Of a stretch of DNA of 64,000 nt, positions 51,045-59,769 are shown in pieces. Below the pieces are notes generated by a model. That model was not told the origin of the DNA. It ran no database searches and saw only the letters and a list, made by a program, of their open reading frames with translations. The stretch is from contig OZ243976.1 of assembly GCA_965214795.1 (NCBI GenBank), forward strand, positions 868,001 to 932,000. Reading direction: 5' to 3'. The stretch comes from JAJDXW01 sp965214795 (GTDB taxonomy: Bacteria > Pseudomonadota > Gammaproteobacteria > HK1). The position numbers and the translations under genes were made by a program. Each line of letters opens with the position of its first letter. The first letter of the stretch is position 1.

Positions 51045-52148
51045 ATGGCCGGCACCGCTCGCGACATCGCCATGAAGGGCGGCGGGTACTACTCCCGCGC
51101 GACGATCGGCGCCAAGCACGTGATCGACGGCGCCACCCCCCTCATCCTCGACAGCCTCGAAGAAATGAGCCCGCCCGACGACGGCTCGATCTTCACGATG
51201 TCCGACATGGGCTGCGCCGACGCCGGCACGTCGATGACGATGGTGGGCACGGTGCTGAAGGACGTGCGGCGGCGCGTCCCGTCCCGGCCAATCCAGATGG
51301 TCTACACCGACCTCCCCCGCAACGACTTCAGCCAGGTCTTCCACAACGTCCTCGGACTGGCCGACATCGCTTCGTACTTCGACGAGATCGACAACCTCTA
51401 CGTCTTCGCCTCGGGGACCTCGTTCCATCGCCGCATGCTCCCTCCCGGCACCCTCCATCTCGGATTCTCGGCCACCGCGTCGCACTATCTGAGCGAGAAG
51501 TCGGCGAAGATCCGCAACCATGTCCACATGGTCGGGGCGGCAGGCGCGGAGCGCGACGCTTTCACCGAGCAGGGGCGCCGCGACTGGGAGGCGATGCTGC
51601 TCAACCGGGCGTGCGAGCTCGCTCCCGGAGGGCGCCTCGCCCTGTTCAACTTCGGGATCGACGAAGAGGGGCGCCATCTCGGCAACACCGGCGGGATCAG
51701 CATGTTCGACACCTTCAACGAGCTCTGGAGGGAGCTTCGTGACGAGGGGTCCCTCACCGCGGACGAGTACGCCGATACCAACTTCCCCCAGCACTACCGC
51801 ACGGTGGAGGAGTTCACCCGGCCGTTCCGGGAACCGGAAAACCCCGTGCACCGCGCGGGGCTGCGGCTCGATCACGCGGAGACGCGGGTGGTACGGTGCC
51901 CGTTCGCGGCCCACTTCGAGGAGCACGGCGATCCGGCAAGGTTCGCCCACGAGTACATCCCGACCCTTCGCTCATGGAGCGAGACGACTTTCGCGAGCGG
52001 GCTCTCGCCCGACCGGCCGCCGGAGGAACGCGCGGCCATCCTCGACCGCTTCTACGATCGCTACGAGAGGCGAGTCCGCGAGGCGCCGCACGGCCACGCC
52101 ATGGATTACGTCCACTGCTACCTCATCGCGTCGAAGGTCCGGGCCTGA
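51045..52148 (+). CDS. SABATH-family carboxyl methyltransferase-like protein
   Basis: SAM-dependent methyltransferase of 367 residues that looks like the SAM-dependent carboxyl methyltransferase (SABATH) family best known for plant salicylate and jasmonate methyltransferases. The start MAGTARDIAMKGGGYYSRAT resembles the family's MxGG(x)YxxxS opening; TMSDMGCADAGTSM fits the SAM loop (usually ADLGCSxGPN); LPRNDFSQVFHNVL matches the LPxNDFN motif; SATASHYLSEK corresponds to the substrate-pocket SS(x)W(L/I)S region. The substrate is presumably a small carboxylic acid. No neighbouring gene explains its role. The large minus-strand ORF over it is a shadow. Confidence 0.82.
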   Translation: MAGTARDIAMKGGGYYSRATIGAKHVIDGATPLILDSLEEMSPPDDGSIFTMSDMGCADAGTSMTMVGTVLKDVRRRVPSRPIQMVYTDLPRNDFSQVFHNVLGLADIASYFDEIDNLYVFASGTSFHRRMLPPGTLHLGFSATASHYLSEKSAKIRNHVHMVGAAGAERDAFTEQGRRDWEAMLLNRACELAPGGRLALFNFGIDEEGRHLGNTGGISMFDTFNELWRELRDEGSLTADEYADTNFPQHYRTVEEFTRPFREPENPVHRAGLRLDHAETRVVRCPFAAHFEEHGDPARFAHEYIPTLRSWSETTFASGLSPDRPPEERAAILDRFYDRYERRVREAPHGHAMDYVHCYLIASKVRA

Positions 52149-52284
52149 GCGTCTGGCCACCGGCACCCCCCATTTCACCGCCGCCCATGCGGCCGCGGTA
52201 CGGCCCGACGTGGCCACTCCGGGTCACGGACTACTACGAGGGCGAGACTAGGGGCTGGCGGCAGCGTGGGCCGGAACGGAAGGA

Positions 52285-53631
52285 TCAGTCCGCCGCCGGT
52301 GGCCTCAGCAACCACTCATGGGCAGCCTGTACTTCCGTGCCGGCGGGCAACCCGGCCGGAACGCCGTCGCGCGTCAGTGTCAGCAATCGCTTGCAGGCGC
52401 GCGGATACCGTTCGCCCGCCGCGGCGAGCGCGCGGAGCTCTCTTGCAGCGGTGGTCGGGTCCGACAGGTCGGCGGACACCTGTATGAGCTCCAGGTCACC
52501 CCCCGCGTCACGGGTGAGAAAGTCGACCTCGTAACCTTCGGGGGTCCGCACATAGGTCACGTCGAATCGCCGGCGCTCCAACTCCACCAGGACCGCCGTC
52601 TCCAGCGCATGACCAAGATTCGCTCGTCCGGTGCGATCGAACACGGGGATCAGCCCCGGATCGACGGGATATGCCTTGCGCGGATTCACCATGCGCTGGC
52701 GTTCCGACTTCGATTCCATCCACACGAGCCGCACGAGAAAGCAGTCCTCGAGGTGCGCGAGGAGTTGATGCAGGGTGTCTTTCCCGACCGCGATGCCTTG
52801 CGACCTGAGCGCCGCGTGGAACTTCTCGATGCTGAACGACGACCCCGCGTTTCCGAGCAAGTGTCGTACCAGCCAGCGCAGCCCCGCCACATTGCGAACG
52901 CCGTGGCGCTCGATCACATCGCGCAGCACCGCCACATCGACATAGTCTCGAAGAAGCTGATGCCGCGATGCCGCGTCGAGCCCCTGCGCTTCCGGAAAGC
53001 CCCCGCTCCCGAGCCAGTCCAGGAGGGCACGCTCCATGCGCGAGCGCTCGCGGCCCGTCAGGAAGGCTGGGTCGTCCGGAACGGGCAGTCCCTGGTGGCG
53101 GAGGGCCTCCTCGAATCCGAAGGGGTGGATCAGCACCTGCCACGCCCGGCCTCGAAGCGCGGTCGCGATCTCTCGCGACAACAACGCGGCCGAAGACCCG
53201 GTGATGAACACCTCGGTTCGTTCGTCGTCGAGGAGACGCCGGACGAATCGTTCCCACCCGGGGATGACCTGGATCTCGTCGAAGCACCAAGTCACCGTCG
53301 CGGCGTCGCTGGCGTCCGGGAACCGGCGGTAGTATTCGTCCACCAGCATCCCGAGGTGCGCCGCTTCGAGGCCCGCGAGGCGCTCGTCCTCGAAAAAGAG
53401 GCAGGGCAGCCGCTCCCTGGAGACCCCCTGGTCGATACGCTCGCGGCGGAGCTGATGCAGGAAGGTGGTCTTGCCGGCCCGACGTATGCCGACCACCGCC
53501 GTCGCCTTGCCGGGCAACTGCACCCTGCCGAAAACGCGCCGGCGCGTAAGGGGAGGCGGAGGCTTGCGTACGGAGTCGGCGAGCTGTTCGCTGAGGACCT
53601 CTCTCAAACGAGGGAGTGGTGTTCCCACCAT
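52285..53631 (-). CDS. AAA_14 ATPase with DUF4143 domain
   Basis: P-loop ATPase of 448 residues. Walker A GIRRAGKTTFL (about 48-58), Walker B VTWCFDEIQVIPGWE with the DEIQ signature of AAA_14, sensor VFITGSSAALLSREI. The C-terminal DUF4143 half, beginning at LRDYVDVAVLRDVIERHGV and including HLLGNAGSSFSIEKFHAALR (winged helix) and GHALETAVLVELERR...VDFLT, resembles a PD-(D/E)XK-like fold. These genes are common in mobile islands and have no settled function. Two palindromes lie just upstream of its start. A different, broken member is at 30943. Confidence 0.9.
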   Translation of the reverse strand: MVGTPLPRLREVLSEQLADSVRKPPPPLTRRRVFGRVQLPGKATAVVGIRRAGKTTFLHQLRRERIDQGVSRERLPCLFFEDERLAGLEAAHLGMLVDEYYRRFPDASDAATVTWCFDEIQVIPGWERFVRRLLDDERTEVFITGSSAALLSREIATALRGRAWQVLIHPFGFEEALRHQGLPVPDDPAFLTGRERSRMERALLDWLGSGGFPEAQGLDAASRHQLLRDYVDVAVLRDVIERHGVRNVAGLRWLVRHLLGNAGSSFSIEKFHAALRSQGIAVGKDTLHQLLAHLEDCFLVRLVWMESKSERQRMVNPRKAYPVDPGLIPVFDRTGRANLGHALETAVLVELERRRFDVTYVRTPEGYEVDFLTRDAGGDLELIQVSADLSDPTTAARELRALAAAGERYPRACKRLLTLTRDGVPAGLPAGTEVQAAHEWLLRPPAAD

Positions 53632-53639
53632 CGGCCCTA

Positions 53640-53694
53640 TTCTCCTTATTTGAAGGAGAATATAGAGGAAATTTCTCCCTTTCGGAAGGAGAAA
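53640..53694. promoter_or_regulatory. Twin palindromic operators upstream of the AAA_14/DUF4143 gene
   Basis: Palindrome 1 at 53640-53660 has TTCTCCTT and GAAGGAGAA arms; palindrome 2 at 53672-53694 has TTTCTCC and GGAGAAA arms. Centres are 33 bp apart, about three helical turns, consistent with cooperative repressor binding. Palindrome 1 lies 8 bp upstream of the gene's ATG and provides its AAGGAGAA ribosome site as well. The region to 53858 has no other gene. Confidence 0.65.
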
Positions 53695-53858
53695 ATTACC
53701 GGCATCGACTCGATGTCACGGAATGAGGAGCCCCGAGGGCTCCGACGGCCCGGGCGCGCGATTGCGCGAACGTCATATGGCCGGACCATAGCCCCGGGAT
53801 GGGAACACGCCCGACTCAGTCCGGTCGAGGGCCTCGGGCACCGCCCCGTCGTGTGCTC

Positions 53859-54535
53859 ATGCGCACCGTCTATCCGTTGGTGCGAGACGCCCGCGAGCAG
53901 CTTCGTGCCCTGGACGAAGGGCCGACGTGGCGAAGCGAGGGCGACCCGGCGCCGTGAACGGCCAACCGGCTGCGAAGCCTTTGGGAGTGTCTTCGCACCG
54001 TACCGGAGTTCCGGGGCGCGCGCGGGCGGCGCTACCCGCTGGCCACGATCCTCGCGATTGCACTGGCCGCGAAGCTCGCCGGATACCATGGCACGCGAGC
54101 GTTCGCCGAGTTCGCCCAAGGGTTGACCCAGCACCAGCTTCGCGCCCTTCGCTCGTTCTACAGCCGTCGCCTGGGGCGCTTCACCGCCCCGACCGCGACC
54201 GCGTTCTTCCAGGTCCTCGTCGCGCTCGACCCCGATGTGCTCGACCGCGCCGCACGCACCTGGGCCGCGCAGCAAAGCCGCGGCGCCGAGCCGGTGGCCA
54301 TCGACGGCAAACGCATCCGCGGCGCCGCCCGGCACGCCCCCCGTGGCAAGTACCCCACCTCGTGGCGGCGGTGGAGCATCATTCCGGCAACGTGCTCGGA
54401 CAGGAAGCGGTCGCGGACAAGACCAACGAGATCCCCACCGTTCGGACCCTGGCCACCGGGCTGGCGCTCAAAGGCCGGGAGGGCTTCTGGAAGCTCCTGC
54501 CGGGGCGTGCGGCCATCGGCCTGGAAAGTCTCTGA
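53859..54535 (+). pseudogene. ISAs1-family transposase, disrupted
   Basis: Transposase of the ISAs1 (H-repeat) family. The frame from ATG 53859 (MRTVYPLVRDAREQLRALDE) meets a TGA at 53955, then resumes as RLRSLWECLRTVPEFRGARG, YPLATILAIALAAKLAGY, FQVLVALDPDVLDRAA and VAIDGKRIRGAA. Near 54350 the frame shifts to the one reading LVAAVEHHSGNVLGQEAVADKTNEIP (in two parts), ending at 54535 before the remaining DDE region. One stop, one frameshift and a 3' truncation make it inactive. No terminal repeats were located. Confidence 0.85.
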
Positions 54536-54759
54536 CGGCAACCCCCAGCCTGACGCTTGCACAAAGGCCGGAAGCTTGAACGGCAGCGAGAAGAGCAAGA
54601 CCATCTTCCAGGCTATGCCAGCCTGCGGGGCGACCGACGGATAAGGGTACAGGACGGGCACCCGGCTTGCCCGACGCAGGTAGACTTGGTCCGTGACGCC
54701 GGACCGCCCACCAGTGCTCGCAACCAGGGCGCAACACCCACCTTTCAGAAGGCTGGACC

Positions 54760-56712
54760 ATGCGAATCTCGACCATTCTTGACTACATCGACAACCGGCA
54801 CATCGCGCTCCCGGAGTTCCAGAGAGGCTACGTCTGGAAGGGCGACCAAGTACGCGGGCTCATGGATTCGCTCTACCGCAGGCACCCGATCGGAAGCCTC
54901 CTCGTCTGGGCGACGGACTCCGAGGATGCGCAATACCGGGGCGCGGGAGGCCTCGCTCCAGGGGTGGTGAAGCTGCTCCTTGATGGCCAGCAGCGAATGA
55001 CGACGCTCTACGGCATCGTCCGCGGGGCTCCGCCCCCCTTCTTCGACGGACGACCCGAAACATTCGCCGGACTCTACTTCAACGTCGAAACCGAAGGGTT
55101 CCAGTTCTACCAGCCAACACGGATGGAGAATGACCCCTTGTGGATCAACGTCACCGAGCTCATGAGGGACGGGATCGGTCCGTCGCTCGAACGCCTTGGG
55201 AGCACGCCCGACTTGGGTGACAACCTGACCAAGTTCGTGAACCGGCTAAACGCAGTCAACTCGATCCAGACGGTCGATATGCACGTGGAGGAGGTGACCG
55301 GTCCGGACAAGACCATCGACATCGTGGTCGACATCTTCAACCGCGTGAACAGCGGAGGAACCAAACTCTCCAAGGGCGACCTTGCGCTCGCGAAGATCTG
55401 CGCCGAGTGGAGCGGCGGCCGCGACACGATGAAAGCGTCAATCAAACGATGGCACGAGTCCGGCTATCACTTCGAGCTCGACTGGCTCCTTCGCAACGTG
55501 AACGCGGTGCTGACCGGGGAAGCGAGCTTCGGGGCCCTGCACACCATCTCCGCAGGAGCGTTCCGAGACAGCCTGGACATGACGGTCCGATTCATCGACC
55601 GGCTGCTCGCCATGGTCGACGGCCGGCTCGGCCTTGACCACGATCGCGTGCTGTTCGGACGCTACGCCTTCCCCGTCATGGCCCGCTACATGAGTTGCCG
55701 AGACAGCAAATCCCTGGACGCCGAAGAGCGCGATGCACTCCTGTTCTGGTATATCCAAAGCGCAATCTGGGGACGGTTCTCCGGCTCGACCGAAACGGTA
55801 ATCAACCACGATCTCGCGTGCATCGAAGGAGACGAACGAGACCTCGAACGCCTCATCGACGCCGTCGAGGTGGAACGCGGCAACCTTCTCGTGCGTCCCG
55901 AACACTTTCAGGGCTGGAGTATCGGCGCTCGGTTCTATCCGATGCTCTACCTCCTCACTCGAACGAGCGAGGCACAGGACTTCGGGACGGGACTCCCGCT
56001 CAAGAAGAACACCTTGGGGCAGCACAGCAGACTCGAGGTGCACCACATCTTTCCGAAATCCTTGCTCAAGAGGGAGTGGTACACCCGCCCCGAAGTCAAT
56101 GCACTCGCGAACTTCTGCTTTCTTACGCAGGAGACCAACTTGGCGATCAGCAACACGTCTCCGGAATCATACCTCTCGGAGGTCGAAGCCAAGCACCCCG
56201 GAGCGCTCGAGAGCCAATGGATCCCGATGGACCGGGATCTTTGGAAACTCGAGAACTACCCCGAGTTCCTCGAAGTGCGCCGCAAACTCCTCGCCGACGC
56301 AGCGAACTCGCTCCTTGGCGAGCTGTATTCGAAGCCCGGCGGGACCCAAGCCACATCAGCCGAGACGGCCCGACTCGAGTCGACGACTCCCACCATCCCA
56401 GGCGGTGTCGCGGATGAGTCCGATGAGCAGACACTGGCAGACTGTCGCGCCTGGATGGCAGCACGTGGACTACCGGAAGGCGAGTACGAATTCGAACTCA
56501 CCGATCCCGGGTCCGGTGACCCGCTTGCGATTCTCGACCTCGCATGGCCAAACGGCATTCAGGAAGGCCTGAGTGAACCCGTGTGTCTGCTGCTGGAGGA
56601 AGAGGCCCAAACCGTTGCCACCGCAAGTCGAACGGGTTTCAGATGCTTCACCTACGTGCCTGCGTTCGAGCGCTACATTTTGGACGAGATCCTCGGCGGC
56701 CAGGGCGATTGA
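54760..56712 (+). CDS. GmrSD-like DUF262/DUF1524 protein (type IV restriction-like)
   Basis: Protein of 650 residues with the GmrSD architecture. The N-terminal DUF262 (ParB-like nucleotide-binding) domain has LPEFQRGYVWKGDQVRGLMD and the diagnostic LLDGQQRMTTLYGI (residues 73-86). The C-terminal DUF1524 His-Me nuclease domain has LEVHHIFPKSLLKREW (about 424-440) and NFCFLTQETNLAISN. After it there is an extra ~130-residue region (DCRAWMAARGLPEGEYEFEL) of unknown function. GmrSD enzymes cut DNA with modified cytosines. It follows an ISAs1 relic and is less GC-rich than flanking core genes, consistent with a mobile defence gene. Confidence 0.9.
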   Translation: MRISTILDYIDNRHIALPEFQRGYVWKGDQVRGLMDSLYRRHPIGSLLVWATDSEDAQYRGAGGLAPGVVKLLLDGQQRMTTLYGIVRGAPPPFFDGRPETFAGLYFNVETEGFQFYQPTRMENDPLWINVTELMRDGIGPSLERLGSTPDLGDNLTKFVNRLNAVNSIQTVDMHVEEVTGPDKTIDIVVDIFNRVNSGGTKLSKGDLALAKICAEWSGGRDTMKASIKRWHESGYHFELDWLLRNVNAVLTGEASFGALHTISAGAFRDSLDMTVRFIDRLLAMVDGRLGLDHDRVLFGRYAFPVMARYMSCRDSKSLDAEERDALLFWYIQSAIWGRFSGSTETVINHDLACIEGDERDLERLIDAVEVERGNLLVRPEHFQGWSIGARFYPMLYLLTRTSEAQDFGTGLPLKKNTLGQHSRLEVHHIFPKSLLKREWYTRPEVNALANFCFLTQETNLAISNTSPESYLSEVEAKHPGALESQWIPMDRDLWKLENYPEFLEVRRKLLADAANSLLGELYSKPGGTQATSAETARLESTTPTIPGGVADESDEQTLADCRAWMAARGLPEGEYEFELTDPGSGDPLAILDLAWPNGIQEGLSEPVCLLLEEEAQTVATASRTGFRCFTYVPAFERYILDEILGGQGD

Positions 56713-56875
56713 ATGGAATTGAGCGCGTGTCGTGGCGCGCTAGCTTGAGCGAGCGCCCGAGCCATTGTTCGCGTCCTCCGTGGGACAATGGGGGGGCACC
56801 GCGGCGCAAGCGAGCAGAGCGATGGAGCCGAGTGCCTTTCCACGGGCGTACAATGAGACGGACCCGGCGCCCGCG

Positions 56876-58558
56876 ATGCTCCGCCCACCGGGCGAGGTGA
56901 TGCGGCTCTCCCGGCTCGGCCGGTTCCACCCGACCCGCCTCAGCTTCGCCCGCGTCCTCGTCCGACGGATGGCCCGAGAGGGCTGGCGCATCGAGACCGC
57001 CGCCCGCGACCTCGACGACGACGGCTACGGGCGGGTCGCCTACCGAGTCCATACCCCGGCCGGGGTGCTCGGGTTCGCGGCGTTCTCCCACCATCTCGAC
57101 CCCGCGGATCGGACCGACCGCGTCATCGCCGAGCGTTGGGACGCGAGCTTCGCCCTCACCCTCGACCCCCCGACCCCTGCCGATCTCGAGCGGCTCCAGG
57201 ACAACGTGCCGCGGCAGGAAGCGGGCCGCTGCGGCGCGGGGGAGATCGTGCTGAGCCGCGCCAACCGGAGTGCGCGGCTGTTCGGCGAGGTGGTCACCTC
57301 CCTCTCGGGCGGCGGCCAGCCGTCGCAGGACGAACTCGCCCGCGTGGGGTATCTCATGCGAACGACCGCGGTCTACGGCAACGGCAAGTTCGGCCTCGCG
57401 GACTTCGAGGAAGTCCGCCGGAGGGGGATCCTCACCCTCCCCTTCGAGGCGGAGATGCTCGCCGTGTACCTGGTCCGGCACTTCAGCCTGGGGCTGGTCG
57501 ATCACCTGGCGGCCCGGCGCGGGGGGAGCCGCGCGGCGAGCCTCGACTGGGCGCGGCGCCGGCTGCTCGGAGTCGGAAATGCGACCGGCCTCGGGATGGC
57601 GCCCTTCCTCGTCAACCATCCCCAGCTCATCGGCCGCTGGATCCGGACCCGGGAGACCGCCCTCGCCAGGGTGAAGGAGGTCGAGCGGGCGACCCCGGCC
57701 AAGCTCGCGCGGTTCCGGGCGCTCCTCGTGCGTGCCCGGACCCATGTGGCCGAGTGGCGGGCGCAGCTCGACGACGGCCCCCTCCGACGGCGCCTCGGCG
57801 TGGTCGCCCGGCGCCTCGCGGAGCTCGATCGGCTGGCCGCCCCGCCGGGCGGCGACGGGAAGCTTCTCTCCGGCCGGCGGCCTTGGGCCGCGCTCGCGGC
57901 CTGGGCGGGGGACGACGCGGAGACCGAAGAGCTCCTCAACAGCATCCTCATCGAGCTGTATCCGGAACGGGTCGACGACCTGGAAACGGCCACCGGCTCG
58001 GACGAGCGAGAGGAGGTGCAACCCGGGATGCCGGTGGAGACACTCCGCAGGACCCTAGAGGAGCGCTACGGCTGGGCGCTCGAGGTGGACATCGAGCGTC
58101 CCGACTCCCAGGCGCTCTTCTGGTACTACTCCAAGGAGAAGGAGGAACCGAGGCTCGGTTTCCGCTACGAAGAACCGGGCGCGGATCGGGAGCTTCGCCT
58201 TGGAGTTGCGCGCCGGGTGGCTGAGCTGCACCAAGCGCTCGCGCGGGAGGACCCGGCCCTGCCGGCCGGCCGGTTCCTCCTCGCGAACCCCGGGTTCCGC
58301 CAGATCGTGAGACGCATCCAGTCGCTCGACGACTCGCCCTACGCCGAGATCCGCGACAACCTCCTCGACCGGGATTGCGAGCCGGTGGACATGCTGCGCT
58401 GCAAGCTGTCGATGCTGGGGGCGAGCCGATTCGATCCGAAGTCGCTCCTCTGGACCCGGGTGATCTTCTTTCAGGGAGCACCCCTTGCCGGCGAGTTGCA
58501 GGACCCCGGCGCCGATGACTGGGCATTCGCGACGACCGGCGTCCGAACCGACCCGTGA
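56876..58558 (+). CDS. Conserved uncharacterised protein (paired with DUF3726)
   Basis: Soluble-looking protein of 560 residues starting MLRPPGEVMRLSRLGRFHPT. I do not recognise a named domain, but the protein type (VMRLSRLGRFHPTRLSF, NVPRQEAGR, LSRANRSARLF, VGYLMRTTAVYGNGKFGLAD, VGNATGLGMAPFL) seems familiar from conserved hypothetical proteins adjacent to DUF3726 genes, which is also the case here. Start uncertain: ATG 56876, with a TACAAT -10-like box at 56848, or ATG 56822. The stop overlaps the next gene (GTGA), so the two proteins are probably made together and act in one pathway, perhaps amino-acid or osmolyte degradation. Confidence 0.82.
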   Translation: MLRPPGEVMRLSRLGRFHPTRLSFARVLVRRMAREGWRIETAARDLDDDGYGRVAYRVHTPAGVLGFAAFSHHLDPADRTDRVIAERWDASFALTLDPPTPADLERLQDNVPRQEAGRCGAGEIVLSRANRSARLFGEVVTSLSGGGQPSQDELARVGYLMRTTAVYGNGKFGLADFEEVRRRGILTLPFEAEMLAVYLVRHFSLGLVDHLAARRGGSRAASLDWARRRLLGVGNATGLGMAPFLVNHPQLIGRWIRTRETALARVKEVERATPAKLARFRALLVRARTHVAEWRAQLDDGPLRRRLGVVARRLAELDRLAAPPGGDGKLLSGRRPWAALAAWAGDDAETEELLNSILIELYPERVDDLETATGSDEREEVQPGMPVETLRRTLEERYGWALEVDIERPDSQALFWYYSKEKEEPRLGFRYEEPGADRELRLGVARRVAELHQALAREDPALPAGRFLLANPGFRQIVRRIQSLDDSPYAEIRDNLLDRDCEPVDMLRCKLSMLGASRFDPKSLLWTRVIFFQGAPLAGELQDPGADDWAFATTGVRTDP

Positions 58559-59259
58559 GCGGCGGAGACCGGGTGCACGTCTCCCTGGCGGAGCTCCGCA
58601 CCGCCGCGAGCCGCGCCCTCGACGGGGCCGGCGCACCGGCCGGCACCGAGCGCGACGGCGCGCGCTCCGCGGTGTGGCTCGAGTCGCGCGGGCTCCGGGG
58701 AGCCGCCGCGCTGGTCTCCGACCTTCACGCGGTGGCCAAGGCGGCAGTCCGGCCGCCGCGCCGCGCCGGCCTCCGCCTCGACCTCGCGGACTGCCCCATC
58801 CTGATGTGGGGCAGCACCCTCATCGAACTCGCGATGCTGGAGGCGGGCACCGCAATCGTCCTCGAGGGCTGCCGCGCTCCGCGCGCCCTCCTCCCGGAAG
58901 CGGCGGCCCAGGCCGCCGGGCCGGAGTGGCACTTCGTGCTGCGGGCGGGAACGAGCCGGGCGCTGGTTGGAGGTGGCGAGGTGACCCTTGACCATTCGTT
59001 CGCGGACCTCGACACCGCCGATGTACACCTCGTCGCCGCGCAAGGCCGTCCCCGCGGCCCGCTGCCGGCTGCGTCCACCCGCTCCCGGCTGTCCACGCCG
59101 GAGCTCGACGACCGCCATCGCGCGTCGCTCGCGAGCGGCCTCCGGCTCGATCCGAGGGAGTGGCGGGCGATCCGCGAAGCCGCGGCCCGGATCCTCGTTC
59201 CGGCCACCGAACGCTCCCACTCGCGGGGGGCGGGCGCGGAGGTCGACGACAACGAGTAA
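58555..59259 (+). CDS. DUF3726 family protein
   Basis: Protein of 234 residues beginning at GTG 58555, overlapping the stop of the upstream gene. The N-terminal helix VSLAELRTAASRALDGAG and the Trp-containing SAVWLESRGLRGAAAL are typical of the DUF3726 family, whose function is unknown. The rest is alpha/beta with no catalytic motif visible. The tight coupling to its 560-residue partner is the best clue to function. Confidence 0.75.
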   Translation: MSGGDRVHVSLAELRTAASRALDGAGAPAGTERDGARSAVWLESRGLRGAAALVSDLHAVAKAAVRPPRRAGLRLDLADCPILMWGSTLIELAMLEAGTAIVLEGCRAPRALLPEAAAQAAGPEWHFVLRAGTSRALVGGGEVTLDHSFADLDTADVHLVAAQGRPRGPLPAASTRSRLSTPELDDRHRASLASGLRLDPREWRAIREAAARILVPATERSHSRGAGAEVDDNE

Positions 59260-59470
59260 CCGCTACCGCCCCTCAACCCCGGCCGGCCGGCCGAGCGATG
59301 ACGGCAACGGCGGGCGGCGGCAAGGCCGTTTCACGCTCCGGGTCGCGGGTCGGCGGAGCTGCATCCCGACCACGCACCGAAGCGCACGAGTCGCATCCTG
59401 ATTGCGCACGACGCTCGTCTTCCGACTGCCGGGCCGCGCACACTCGGGCCGGCCCGGTCCGGGGCACCGT

Positions 59471-59581
59471 TTCGTCGCCACCGTCAACAGCGCCCTCCGG
59501 TGGACGTTCGACGCCCCGGAGCAGCCCCTCGAAGTCCATCCCGGAGAGGTCTGCGAGGCGATCTTCTCCGCAACCAATCTC
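59471..59581 (+). pseudogene. cox11/ctaG fragment (cytochrome oxidase copper chaperone)
   Basis: The frame reads FVATVNSALRWTFDAPEQPL followed by EVHPGEVCEAIFSATNL, matching the centre of Cox11/CtaG (typically FxAxVN...WxFxP......VHPGE...xxATN). The Cys-containing copper site (CFCF) and both ends are missing. It lies just beyond ctaB, next to the oxidase assembly cluster, but on the opposite strand to it. The rest of the 59260-59769 gap has no gene, apart from a REP-like GCTTTGCTCATCCGACC near 59704. Confidence 0.65.
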
Positions 59582-59769
59582 GTCCCGTCCGGCTGGCTCG
59601 GCCGGCGGTCGTTTCGGGCTCTTCGGCGGGCTGGTGAAGTCGGCCGCCTGTCGTGTCCGCGACCAAGCCGAGGATTGCGCACGATCAGGAGTCGCATTGC
59701 GCTTTGCTCATCCGACCGGCCAGGGCCAGGGGCCCGAGCCGTAGCGTGAAATGACCCTGCGCGACGGTC

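Noticed and set aside
51039..51950. 303-residue minus-strand ORF
   Set aside because: Antisense to the SABATH-type methyltransferase, whose motifs are clear on the plus strand.
59402..59749. 115-residue plus-strand ORF as a real gene
   Set aside because: Only the cox11-like stretch has family similarity; the rest is low complexity and ends in repeat sequence, so it is treated as a relic.
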